This document shows, piece after piece, positions 33,742-41,754 of a DNA stretch of 41,825 nt. The translations under genes were made by a program, and so were the position numbers. Every line of letters begins with the position of its first letter. The first letter of the stretch is position 1. This DNA comes from an uncultured Oscillospiraceae bacterium (GTDB lineage: Bacteria > Bacillota > Clostridia > Oscillospirales > Ruminococcaceae), in the NCBI GenBank assembly GCA_934513685.1, contig CAKSWY010000022.1, forward strand, positions 1 through 41,825. Direction: 5' to 3'. The notes beneath the pieces are model-generated. The model had not been told where the DNA came from. It was given only the letters and a program-made list of their open reading frames with translations, and did no database searches.

Positions 33742-34968
33742 ATGGAATTGTATACGCCGCCGGCTTCGCCGCAGCCGGAAAATCAGCCGCCGCAGAATCT
33801 GCAGCAGGCCCGGGCCGTGCGCCTTTCGGAGGTGCGGCGGCGCCGCCAGCGCAAAAAGCGCCGGATGCTTGCCCTGCTGGCCCTGCTTGTGGTAGTGGCC
33901 GTTGCGGCGCTGGCCGGGGTGTTCCGCAGTTCAGTAACGGCCCTGGCGGACCTGGGCGACAGCATTCGCATCGGGCTGACCCCCGGCGGCAGCTACCCGG
34001 TAAAAACCGGCATCGGCCAGCTGTACCAGGTGGAAAAGCTGGCGGGCGGCTTTGTGGAGCTGGGCGAAAAGGATGTGGTGCTGGCCAGCGCCTCGGGCCT
34101 GAAGCTGCGTACCATTCAGCACGGCTATGCCCGGCCCGCCCTTGCGGTGGGGGGCAATCGGTTCTGCGTGTACAACCGGGCCGGGTACGCCCTGCGGGTG
34201 GAAAGCCGAGGCCAGAACCTCTACACCCAGACGCTGGACAACGCCATTTTGGTGTGTGGCATGAGCCAGAACGGCAGCCTGGCGGTGGCCACCCGCTCCA
34301 ACCGGTACACCGCAGAGGTGAAGGTGTACAGCCCGAACTTTGTGTACCGCTACGGCTGGAACACCACCGACAATGAGGGCACCCCCATCCGGATCGCCTT
34401 TGCGCCGGACAACAAGCGCCTGGCGGTGGCCTGCCTGCGGGCCGACGCAGGCCAGATGACCACCGGCATTTACCTGCTGGATACCCGCAAGGATGCGGTG
34501 GGCGCGGACATTCAGGCGGAGGGAAGCACGCTGCTGCAGCTCTCCTGGGTGGGTTCCTCCCAACTTCTGGCGGTGTATGACAATTACACGGCCCTGTACG
34601 ACGCGGCCACCGGCAAGGAGCGGGCCCGCTTCGAGTATGGCGACCACCTGCTGGACGCTTCGATCAGCGGCAAGTATGTGGGCCTGCTGCTGGGCACAAA
34701 AGGCGGGGCCACCCAGCTGGTAACGCTGGGCACCAACCTGAACCAACTGGCCCAGGTGAGCGGCTCCGGCGCGGTGGGCGTGACCGTAACTGGCACCGCT
34801 GTTTATCGGCTGGACCAGAGCGGCGTGACCTGCCTGACCCTGAAAGGGGTGGAAAAGTGGCGCGCCGAACTGGGGGTGCAGCCGCAGGCGGTGGTAAGCG
34901 CCAAAAAGCTGCTGGTGTTCACCGGCAGCGAGGCGGCACTGCTGACGGCCCCGGAGCAGAACGGCTGA
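33742..34968 (+). CDS. DUF5711-family membrane-anchored beta-propeller-like protein
   Basis: The 408-residue product has a Pro/Gln-rich start, an Arg/Lys cluster (VRRRRQRKKRR), one span at about 42-60 (MLALLALLVVVAVAALAGV), and then an extracytoplasmic domain of repeated beta stretches typical of propellers (for example GGNRFCVYNRAGYALRV, GSLAVATRSNRYTAEVKVYS and NKRLAVACLRADAG). This fits the clostridial DUF5711 family of unknown role. AAAGGAGGTGC precedes the ATG. CvpA follows. Confidence 0.8.
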   Translation: MELYTPPASPQPENQPPQNLQQARAVRLSEVRRRRQRKKRRMLALLALLVVVAVAALAGVFRSSVTALADLGDSIRIGLTPGGSYPVKTGIGQLYQVEKLAGGFVELGEKDVVLASASGLKLRTIQHGYARPALAVGGNRFCVYNRAGYALRVESRGQNLYTQTLDNAILVCGMSQNGSLAVATRSNRYTAEVKVYSPNFVYRYGWNTTDNEGTPIRIAFAPDNKRLAVACLRADAGQMTTGIYLLDTRKDAVGADIQAEGSTLLQLSWVGSSQLLAVYDNYTALYDAATGKERARFEYGDHLLDASISGKYVGLLLGTKGGATQLVTLGTNLNQLAQVSGSGAVGVTVTGTAVYRLDQSGVTCLTLKGVEKWRAELGVQPQAVVSAKKLLVFTGSEAALLTAPEQNG

Positions 34969-35043
34969 CCCGCGCCGCAAAGCGGGAACGCGATCTCCCC
35001 GCCCGGCGAAATCGGCCGGGCGCGAAACGGAAAAGAGAGAACC

Positions 35044-35736
35044 ATGGAAGCAACGTTGAAACCTTCGCTTATTTTCGATCTGATCTTGCTGGCTGTGCTG
35101 CTGGTTTCGGCCATGGCCAGCTACCACAAGGGCCTGCTGACGGCCATTGTGCAGTTTGCCGGTCGGCTGTTCAGCCTGGCGGGGGCCTGGTTTGTCAGCC
35201 GGGAGGTATCCCCCTATCTGTTTGAGAACTTTCTGGAGCGCAGCTTTGTTACGCGGGTGCAGGGCACCATCAGCCAGCAGGGGGTAGTGGACCTGACCGC
35301 TCTGGTGGACAAGTATGCGGGCTTCCTGCCCCAGTCCATCCAAAACAGCATCATCCAGTCTGTGTCGCAAACGCTGGACACCGGGGCGCCGGATGTGGCC
35401 CAGACCATCGTCACTCAGGTGGTGGAGCCGCTGTTTACCCCCATCATTGCTGTGGTGGTGTTCTTCATTGCCTTTGCCCTGTGTAAGCTGTTGGTGAGTT
35501 TTCTCTCCGCCGTGTTTACCGGCTTCAACCATCTGCCGGTGCTGGGCGGGGCCAACCGCAGTCTGGGCTTCCTGTTCGGTCTGCTCACCGGCCTGCTGGA
35601 TGTGTGCCTGGTGATGTGCATTGTGTGGGCGGTGATGATCGTGACCAGCGGGCAGCTGCCCTTCCTGAACGAGGCCACGCTGGCCGGCAGCTTCGGCTAT
35701 CGGCTGTTCAGCGCCATCAACCCCTTTATGATGTGA
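35044..35736 (+). CDS. CvpA-family membrane protein
   Basis: The 230-residue protein has four spans: LIFDLILLAVLLVSAMASYHKG (with the family's K-G turn), LTAIVQFAGRLFSLAGAWF, IIAVVVFFIAFALCKLLV and LLTGLLDVCLVMCIVWAVMI. CvpA proteins are linked to colicin V production and envelope maintenance. Here a soluble loop of about 65 residues sits between spans two and three. AAGAGAGAACC precedes the ATG. Confidence 0.82.
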   Translation: MEATLKPSLIFDLILLAVLLVSAMASYHKGLLTAIVQFAGRLFSLAGAWFVSREVSPYLFENFLERSFVTRVQGTISQQGVVDLTALVDKYAGFLPQSIQNSIIQSVSQTLDTGAPDVAQTIVTQVVEPLFTPIIAVVVFFIAFALCKLLVSFLSAVFTGFNHLPVLGGANRSLGFLFGLLTGLLDVCLVMCIVWAVMIVTSGQLPFLNEATLAGSFGYRLFSAINPFMM

Positions 35737-35844
35737 GAACCATGTCAAATCCACGCCGCAGGGCGTGTTTTCATAGAGCCGTATGGCTCAAATTTCAGAG
35801 AAGGCGCACCGCAGCGCCAACCCCAATGAGAGGAGTGGGATTCC

Positions 35845-38148
35845 ATGTTGTGTACCCGATGCAAAAAACGACAGGCGATCGTATTCGTCCAGCGGATGGA
35901 GGGCAACGAGACCAAGAACGAGGGCTATTGCCTCACCTGTGCCCGTGAGCTGCACATCAAGCCTCTGGACGATATGATGCAGCGCTTCGGCGTGTCTGAC
36001 CAGGACCTGGAGGGCATGGAGGAGCGCATGAACGACTTCATGAAGGAAATGGGCGAGAACGGCCAGATGCCTGAGGGGATGTTCCCCATGCCGATGGAAG
36101 CACCGGACGGGGACGAAGAGGACGGCGAGGACGGCTTCACCCCCGGCGGCAGCCCGGTGTTCCCCTTCGGCTTTGGCAGCCGCCAGAAGAAAGAGGACGA
36201 GGAAGGCGAAAAGGGCAAGAAGGGTGACCGCAAGCCCAAGAAGCGCAAGTTCCTCACCAACTACTGCGAGGACCTGACCGGCAAGGCCAGGGCAGGCAAG
36301 CTGGATGCCATCATCGGCCGGGACGCGGAGATCTACCGCACCATTCAGATCCTCTGCCGCCGCCAGAAGAACAACCCCTGCCTCATCGGTGAGGCAGGCG
36401 TGGGCAAAACGGCCATTGCCGAGGGCATTGCCCAGCGCATTGCCAGCGGCAATGTGCCCGCCCGCCTGCGGGATAAGGAGCTGTTCCTGCTGGACCTGAC
36501 CGCCCTGGTGGCGGGCACCCAGTTCCGCGGCCAGTTCGAACAGCGGGTGAAGGGCCTGATCAGCGAAGTAAAGGCTGCGGGCAACATCATCCTGTTCATT
36601 GACGAGATTCACAACATCACCGGCGCAGGGGATTCCGAGGGCGCGATGAACGCCGCCAACATCCTGAAGCCGGCCCTGTCCCGCGGGGAGATTCAGGTGA
36701 TCGGCGCCACCACCTTTACCGAGTACCGCAAGTACATCGAAAAGGATCAGGCTCTGGAGCGCCGCTTCCAGCCTGTGAAGGTGGAAGAGCCCAGCATTGC
36801 CGATACCATCACCCTGATGCAGGGCATCAAGGGCTATTACGAGAGCTACCACAAGGTGAAGGTTCCCGCCGATGTGCTGAACGCGACGGTGAGCCTGTCG
36901 GAGCGGTACATCACCGACCGCTTCCTGCCCGATAAGGCCATTGACCTGCTGGACGAGGCCTGTGCCTGCTGCAACCTGCGCCATCCGGAGCTGACCCGCT
37001 GGCAGGAGACCCAGGAGAAGGTGGCCGAGCTGGAAAAGCAGCAGATGAGCCTGGAGCAGACGCCCACTGATGAGCCGCTGGACTATGAGCAGCTGGCCAA
37101 CCTGCGCACCGAGCTGGCCCGCCTGAAGGACGAACTGCCGGCGCTGGAGGCTCAGGTGCAGAACATCGCCGTGAGCATGGAGGATGTGGCCCGGGTCATC
37201 GAGCTGTGGACCGGCATCCCCGCGGTGAAAATCAAGGAGAGCGAGTTCACCAAGCTGCAGGGCCTGGAGGGCGCGCTCAAAGCCAAGATCATCGGCCAGG
37301 ATGAGGCCGTGGAGCTGGTGGCCAAGGCCATCAAGCGCACCCGCGCTGACCTGACCGGCCGCCGCCGCCCGGCCAGCTTCATCTTCGTCGGCCCCACCGG
37401 CGTGGGCAAAACCGAGCTGGTGAAGCAGCTGGCCAACCAGCTGTTTGACACGGTGGACCCGCTGATCCGTCTGGACATGAGTGAGTTCATGGAGAAGCAC
37501 GCGGTCAGCCGCCTGATCGGTTCGCCTCCGGGCTATGTGGGCTACGATGAGGCCGGCCAGCTCACCGAAAAGGTGCGCCGCAAGCCCTACAGCGTGGTGC
37601 TGTTCGACGAGATCGAGAAGGCCCATCCGGATGTGATGAACATCCTGCTGCAGATTCTGGACGAGGGCAAGATCAACGACGCCCAGGGCCGCACGGTGGA
37701 TTTCTCCAACACGGTGATCTGTATGACCTCCAATGCGGGCAGCACCGACCGGGGCGGGGAGACCGGCTTCAACAAGACCGTGGCCCAGATGAGCAAGGAC
37801 AAGGTGATGAAGGCCCTGGGCGAGTTCCTGCGGCCGGAGTTCCTGGGCCGTGTGGACGAAGTGATCGCCTTCAACCCGCTGGACACCGCCGCACTGGAAA
37901 AGATCGCGGCGCTGATGCTGGAGGAGTACCGCCAGCCCATGGCCGACAAGGGCGTGACCTTCAAGTACACGCCGGCGGCCCTGACGGCGCTGGTGGAAAA
38001 GGCCAGCGGCGGCAAGTTCGGTGCCCGTGACCTGCGCCGTACCATCCGCAAGCAGGTGGAGGACCCGCTGGCGGAGCGGCTGGTGGATGGTGCGCTGGGC
38101 CTGGATGTGACCGTGGATGCCCAGGACGGCCAGATCGTGCTGCGGTAA
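35845..38148 (+). CDS. clpE: ClpE-type AAA+ chaperone/protease ATPase
   Basis: Hsp100 unfoldase that works with ClpP. The 767-residue product starts with a zinc finger (Cys3, Cys6, Cys29, Cys32) typical of ClpE, has no Clp-N repeats, then a long acidic and Lys-rich linker (about 75-140). The two AAA+ modules follow: Walker A GEAGVGKT at 182-189, Walker B ILFIDEIH, a coiled middle region, and GPTGVGKT from 516. The ClpP loop position reads TGF (640-642) rather than the usual [LIV]-G-[FL]. GAGGAG lies ten bases before the ATG. No CIRCE or CtsR box was recognised. Confidence 0.93.
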   Translation: MLCTRCKKRQAIVFVQRMEGNETKNEGYCLTCARELHIKPLDDMMQRFGVSDQDLEGMEERMNDFMKEMGENGQMPEGMFPMPMEAPDGDEEDGEDGFTPGGSPVFPFGFGSRQKKEDEEGEKGKKGDRKPKKRKFLTNYCEDLTGKARAGKLDAIIGRDAEIYRTIQILCRRQKNNPCLIGEAGVGKTAIAEGIAQRIASGNVPARLRDKELFLLDLTALVAGTQFRGQFEQRVKGLISEVKAAGNIILFIDEIHNITGAGDSEGAMNAANILKPALSRGEIQVIGATTFTEYRKYIEKDQALERRFQPVKVEEPSIADTITLMQGIKGYYESYHKVKVPADVLNATVSLSERYITDRFLPDKAIDLLDEACACCNLRHPELTRWQETQEKVAELEKQQMSLEQTPTDEPLDYEQLANLRTELARLKDELPALEAQVQNIAVSMEDVARVIELWTGIPAVKIKESEFTKLQGLEGALKAKIIGQDEAVELVAKAIKRTRADLTGRRRPASFIFVGPTGVGKTELVKQLANQLFDTVDPLIRLDMSEFMEKHAVSRLIGSPPGYVGYDEAGQLTEKVRRKPYSVVLFDEIEKAHPDVMNILLQILDEGKINDAQGRTVDFSNTVICMTSNAGSTDRGGETGFNKTVAQMSKDKVMKALGEFLRPEFLGRVDEVIAFNPLDTAALEKIAALMLEEYRQPMADKGVTFKYTPAALTALVEKASGGKFGARDLRRTIRKQVEDPLAERLVDGALGLDVTVDAQDGQIVLR

Positions 38149-38163
38149 ACCATCCCTGTGATC

Positions 38164-38214
38164 AAAAATGCGCTGTCTGCGCTGCCGGTTCGGCAGGCGG
38201 ACGGCGCATTTTTT
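38164..38214. terminator. clpE terminator
   Basis: AAAAATGCGC (38164-38173) pairs with GCGCATTTTT (38204-38213); an inner GCTGCCG/CGGCAG arm strengthens the stem. T6 follows. The A run on the left makes it bidirectional in form. Confidence 0.85.
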
Positions 38215-38386
38215 GCGGAAAACGCCTAGAACGAATAAACGATACAAGACCTTTGCACAATAAAGTGGAAAAGAAACGAAACGCACAAAAGATTCAGCGA
38301 TAAAGTGCGCAGACTTTGCGCAGAACATAGAACTTCCCGAATTTTGTTTGAAAAATGAAAAAAACAGTTCCATTTTCCGGATGTGG

Positions 38387-38395
38387 TGCTATAAT
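38387..38395 (+). promoter_or_regulatory. Antiporter gene promoter (extended -10)
   Basis: TG-C-TATAAT (TATAAT at 38390-38395) is a strong extended -10; the -35 is weak. Transcription would start near 38402. Upstream, 38215-38386 is purine-rich with ATAAAGTG twice (near 38262 and 38301), otherwise featureless. Confidence 0.6.
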
Positions 38396-38420
38396 GACGG
38401 ATACACCATGGTAAAGTTAT

Positions 38421-38483
38421 GGGTGCTTTCGCAAAAGACTGCCGGGAAAGTGCGTACCCGGCAGCACCCCGCAAGCGGCGGGG
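38421..38483 (+). promoter_or_regulatory. Switch-like structured leader of the antiporter gene
   Basis: GGGTG (38421-38425) pairs with CACCC (38465-38469), enclosing a 13-base one-sided bulge and a perfect inner stem CTGCCGGG/CCCGGCAG (38439-38446 with 38457-38464). A second stem, CCCCGC (38467-38472) with GCGGGG (38478-38483), needs the same CCC, so the two folds exclude each other. The second ends nine bases before AAGGAGCG. No known class was matched. Confidence 0.5.
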
Positions 38484-38506
38484 CAAAGGAAAAGGAGCGT
38501 ATCGAA

Positions 38507-39811
38507 ATGTCTTATCAGTATCTGTTGACGCTGTGTTTGATTCTGGCGTCTACCAAGGTGCTCAGCCTTGTCACCGGGCGGCTTCAGTTGCCGCAGGTGG
38601 TTGGCTCGCTGCTGGCGGGCCTGCTGCTGGGGCCTGCGGTGTTCGGCATCATTCAGCCCAACGACCTGCTCAACCAGCTGGCCGAACTGGGCGTGATCGT
38701 GATCATGTTCAGTGCCGGCATGGGCACCAACATTCAGGACCTGAAGGCCAGCGGCAAATCCGGCTTTCTGGTGGCGCTGTGCGGCGTGCTGGTCCCTCTG
38801 GGGCTGGGCACCGTGCTGATGTACGCCTTCACCGGCGGCGAGCTGAGCAGCGGCGGCCCCCGCGTGCTGCAGGGCCTGTTCCTGGGCACCGTGCTGACCG
38901 CCACCTCCGTGAGCATTACCGTGGAGACGCTGCGTGAAATCGGCAAGCTGACCACCAAGGCGGGCAATACCATTCTGGCGGCGGCCCTCATCGACGACGT
39001 GCTGGGTCTGGTCTGCCTGACCATTGTTACCTCCATGGCGGGCGGCGACGCCGACATTGTGATGGTGCTGGTCAAAATTGTACTCTTCTTTGTGTTTGCG
39101 GGCGTGATGGCCTTTGCCACCCATAAGTTTTATGTGTGGTACGACCACCGCGTGAAGGACCGGAATCTGCATCGGTTCCCGGTGTCGGCGTTCGTGCTCT
39201 GCCTGTTCATGGCGTGGGCGGCGGAAGAGGTGTTCGGCGTGGCCGACATCATCGGCGCGTTTGCAGCCGGCCTGATCATCGCCGCTTCGCCCAAAGGCAG
39301 CTACATCCAGAGCAAGTTCTCGCCGCTGTCCTACCTGCTGCTGACCCCCATCTTCTTCGCCAACATCGGCATTAAGGTAACGCTGCCCCATCTGGACGGC
39401 GTGGTGCTGCTGTTCACGGTTCTGCTGGTGGTGGCGGCCATCCTTTCCAAGATCATCGGCTGCGGCCTGGGCGCAAAGATCTGCGGCTTTCAGGGCCGGC
39501 AGTGCCTGCAGATCGGCTGCGGCATGGCCTGCCGTGGTGAGGTGGCCCTGATCGTGGCCAACAAGGGTGCGGCCATGGGGCTGGTTTCGGAAGAGCTGTT
39601 TGGACCCATTATCATCATGGTGGTGTGCTGCGCCATCTTCACCCCCATCATGCTGAAGGCAGCGTTCAAGGGCGAGGGCGTGTACGACAACATGGAGAGC
39701 AGTTCTCTGCTGGACGACTACGAGCGCAGCCGCCGTTTGGATTATGTGACGGCCAGCCTGCTGCGGCGGGATAAAGAAATGATGAAGCCAAAGACCGACA
39801 AAAAGGCCTGA
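38507..39811 (+). CDS. CPA2-family cation/proton antiporter
   Basis: The 434-residue membrane protein has 11-13 spans and the sodium/hydrogen exchanger pattern: QLPQVVGSLLAGLLLGP, MFSAGMGTNIQDL, TATSVSITVETLRE, and IDDVLGLVCLTIV with the ion-binding Asp-Asp pair. RGEVALIVANKG lies near the C-terminus. It resembles NapA/KefB-type exchangers without a TrkA-N domain. ATG 38507 is seven bases after AAGGAGCG. An in-frame ATG at 38409 has no ribosome site and lies in the leader. Confidence 0.92.
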   Translation: MSYQYLLTLCLILASTKVLSLVTGRLQLPQVVGSLLAGLLLGPAVFGIIQPNDLLNQLAELGVIVIMFSAGMGTNIQDLKASGKSGFLVALCGVLVPLGLGTVLMYAFTGGELSSGGPRVLQGLFLGTVLTATSVSITVETLREIGKLTTKAGNTILAAALIDDVLGLVCLTIVTSMAGGDADIVMVLVKIVLFFVFAGVMAFATHKFYVWYDHRVKDRNLHRFPVSAFVLCLFMAWAAEEVFGVADIIGAFAAGLIIAASPKGSYIQSKFSPLSYLLLTPIFFANIGIKVTLPHLDGVVLLFTVLLVVAAILSKIIGCGLGAKICGFQGRQCLQIGCGMACRGEVALIVANKGAAMGLVSEELFGPIIIMVVCCAIFTPIMLKAAFKGEGVYDNMESSSLLDDYERSRRLDYVTASLLRRDKEMMKPKTDKKA

Positions 39812-39895
39812 CTTCCGGTGTACTTCCCCGTGCTCTGCAGCCCAAAACAGGGCTGACGGGCACCGGGTGCATCGCTGAAACAGAACAACGCAAAG

Positions 39896-39955
39896 CCGGG
39901 GCCGACGTGGTGCGGGATGCTTTTGAGAGCACCGCCCATGCATGGCCCCGGTTTT
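39896..39955 (+). terminator. Antiporter gene terminator
   Basis: CCGGGGCC (39896-39903) pairs with GGCCCCGG (39944-39951), with an inner GGTGC/GCACC arm, and T4 follows. The remainder of the gap (39812-40243) holds the promoter below and no gene I can support. Confidence 0.75.
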
Positions 39956-40085
39956 GCTCGTTTTGCGGGCCGCCGAAAAACAAGGAGAATGTGAATGCTT
40001 TGTGTAAAATGCCCGTAAACCGCGGACAGAATCGGCGGCTTTTTTGACAAGGCGCAGAAAATGTACCGATGGCCGGAAAAACCTG

Positions 40086-40112
40086 TTGCTTTTTGTCAAT
40101 CTGTGATAGAAT
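40086..40112 (+). promoter_or_regulatory. Putative PRPP synthetase promoter
   Basis: TAGAAT (40107-40112) with TG one base upstream forms an extended -10. TTGCTT (40086-40091) is a -35 at a short 15-base spacing. The leader would be about 125 bases. Confidence 0.5.
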
Positions 40113-40243
40113 CTAACTGTAATTGTGATATAAGGACAGCTATGCCATTTTGAGTAACGGCATGGCGGCGGCGCTTTGCGGACGGTGTGTGAAGCGCATC
40201 AAAGACAAACGAAAACACAATGAATGAGGAGTGTATGAGAAAC

Positions 40244-41395
40244 ATGGCTAAGGCAATGAGCGCGAATGACTTTTTCGGCGTTGAGACTCAGGTGGCGGAC
40301 ATCGGCCTGATCGTGGTCCCCGGCGCGGAAGAGCTGGCAAACAAGATTGATGCACATCTGGTGCGCTGGGCACACGAACTGGGAATGAAGAAGGACACCT
40401 TCATCATCCCCAGCATCTGCCCCCGCTTCCAGTCCGGTGACGCAAAGGGTCTCATCCAGGAAAGTCTGCGCGGCGATGACCTGTATTTTGTGGTGGACCC
40501 CGGCAACTACAGCCTGACCTACAAGCTGTTCGGCTGCGTGAACCATATGTCTCCCGACGATCATTTCGCCAACCTGAAGCGTCTGATCCAGGCGGCTTCC
40601 GGTAAGGGTTACCGCTGCACCGTCATCATGCCCAGCCTGTACGGCGGCCGTCAGCATCGCCGCACCGCCCGTGAGAGCCTGGATTGCGCTGTGGCCCTGC
40701 AGGAGCTGCAGGCCATGGGCGTGAACAACGTGATCACCTTTGACGCCCACGACCCCCGCGTGCAGAACGCGGTGCCTCTGATGGGCTTCGACAACGTGAT
40801 GCCCACCTATCAGGTGCTGAAGGCCATGCTGAAGCATATGCCCGACCTGAAGCTGGATGCGGAGCACTTCATGGTCATCAGCCCCGATGAGGGCGCCATG
40901 CAGCGCAACATGTACTACTCCAGCGTGCTGGGCGTCAACCTGGGCATGTTCTACAAGCGCCGCGACTATTCCCGCGTGGTGGACGGCCGCAACCCCATCG
41001 TGGCCCATGAGTACCTGGGTGAGTCCGTGGAAGGCAAGGACGTGTTCATTGCCGACGACATCATCGCTTCCGGCGAGAGCATGCTGGACATCGCCTATGA
41101 GCTGAAGAAGCGCGGTGCCCGCCGCATCTTCGCCAACGCCACCTACGCCCTGTTCACCTCCGGTCTGGAGAAGTTCGACAAGGCCTATGAGGAGGGCGCC
41201 ATCAGCGCGGTGCTGGGTACCAACCTGACCTACCGCAACCCCGAGCTGTGCGCTCGTGAGTGGTTCTTTGAGGTGGACGTGTCCAAGTACATCGCCTACT
41301 TCATCGCCGCCATCAACCACAATATGTCTGTCAGCAGCATCATTGATCCTCATGAGAAGATCAGCGCCCTGCTGAGCAACCGTGCCGCCCAGTAA
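40244..41395 (+). CDS. Ribose-phosphate pyrophosphokinase, divergent type
   Basis: Makes PRPP from ribose-5-phosphate and ATP for nucleotide, His and Trp synthesis. The 383-residue product keeps the PRPP-synthetase plan: YGGRQHRRTARESL in the ATP-binding region, TFDAHDPRVQNAVPLMGFDN, VISPDEGAMQRN, and the PRPP loop DVFIADDIIASGESMLD. It is longer than the usual 310-320 residues, and the N-terminal SDGE-type motif is not evident. Three ATGs are possible (40220, 40235, 40244); 40244 has the most usable spacing from GAGGAG. Codon choice resembles that of gap, suggesting high expression. Confidence 0.88.
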   Translation: MAKAMSANDFFGVETQVADIGLIVVPGAEELANKIDAHLVRWAHELGMKKDTFIIPSICPRFQSGDAKGLIQESLRGDDLYFVVDPGNYSLTYKLFGCVNHMSPDDHFANLKRLIQAASGKGYRCTVIMPSLYGGRQHRRTARESLDCAVALQELQAMGVNNVITFDAHDPRVQNAVPLMGFDNVMPTYQVLKAMLKHMPDLKLDAEHFMVISPDEGAMQRNMYYSSVLGVNLGMFYKRRDYSRVVDGRNPIVAHEYLGESVEGKDVFIADDIIASGESMLDIAYELKKRGARRIFANATYALFTSGLEKFDKAYEEGAISAVLGTNLTYRNPELCAREWFFEVDVSKYIAYFIAAINHNMSVSSIIDPHEKISALLSNRAAQ

Positions 41396-41474
41396 GGCAC
41401 ACGGAACCTGCAAGCGCAAAGCGCCCCGGCCCAATGGGCGGGGGTCATAAGAAAGTAATATCGTATTCTCTAAG

Positions 41475-41502
41475 AAACGGCGTGGCTTCGGTCACGCCGT
41501 TT
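41475..41502. terminator. Hairpin after the PRPP synthetase gene
   Basis: AAACGGCGTG (41475-41484) and CACGCCGTTT (41493-41502) are perfect arms around GCTTCGGT. The right arm is also the last codons and stop of the leftward recombinase fragment, so gene end and hairpin coincide. The T run is short. Confidence 0.65.
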
Positions 41503-41578
41503 CCTGTTTCAGCAGTTCTTCCACGGGGATAAAGCCCACAAGGTCATAGGAAATGCGGATGCCCTGATGCCGCTTACC
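41492..41578 (-). pseudogene. C-terminal fragment of a large serine recombinase
   Basis: Read leftward, 28 codons give GKRHQGIRISYDLVGFIPVE then ELLKQETA and a stop at 41494-41492. This resembles the extreme C-terminus of clostridial element-borne serine recombinases (from memory of the family). Upstream of GKRHQ the frame runs into the antisense of the rightward fragment, so the gene body is missing. Confidence 0.55.
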
Positions 41579-41639
41579 CCGTATGCGCTGCGGGAGTTTG
41601 TCAAGGCGATCTACAGCCCCGGATAAGTCCAGCAGCAAG
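41573..41639 (+). pseudogene. Recombinase fragment in the opposite orientation
   Basis: Read rightward, LTPYALREFVKAIY (41573-41614) then, after a 4-base stretch that shifts the frame, PDKSSSK (41619-41639). In intact relatives this segment comes directly before GKR-Q-I-I-YD. Here it points the other way and shares only CTTACC/GGTAAG (41573-41578) with the leftward piece. Confidence 0.5.
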
Positions 41640-41754
41640 GGGTGCAGCCCCTTGTTCGGAACGGTGTGACGCAAAACAACCCGGACATTCAAGTGTCCGG
41701 GCTGTTCGCCTCGCAGAGCGCACATACAGGGCTTACCCCTGTATAGAAGTGCGC
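41636..41754. repeat. Cluster of three strong hairpins, mobile-element type
   Basis: CAAGGGG/CCCCTTG (41636-41642 with 41648-41654); CCCGGACA/TGTCCGGG (41680-41687 with 41694-41701), extended by AACA/TGTT; and GCGCAC-ATACAGGG with CCCTGTAT-AGAA-GTGCGC (41718-41754). The spacing and density resemble transfer-origin or mobilisation regions of integrative elements. From 41755 to the right edge I see no gene. Confidence 0.5.

Noticed and set aside
35788..38373. An 861-codon open frame on the - strand opposite clpE.
   Set aside because: It mirrors clpE codon by codon in a high-GC gene, is rich in His/Leu/Gln antisense residues, has no family match and no ribosome site. clpE itself is certain.
38409..38506. 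A 33-residue N-terminal extension on the antiporter.
   Set aside because: ATG 38409 has no ribosome site, is almost at the transcription start, and the stretch forms the structured leader.
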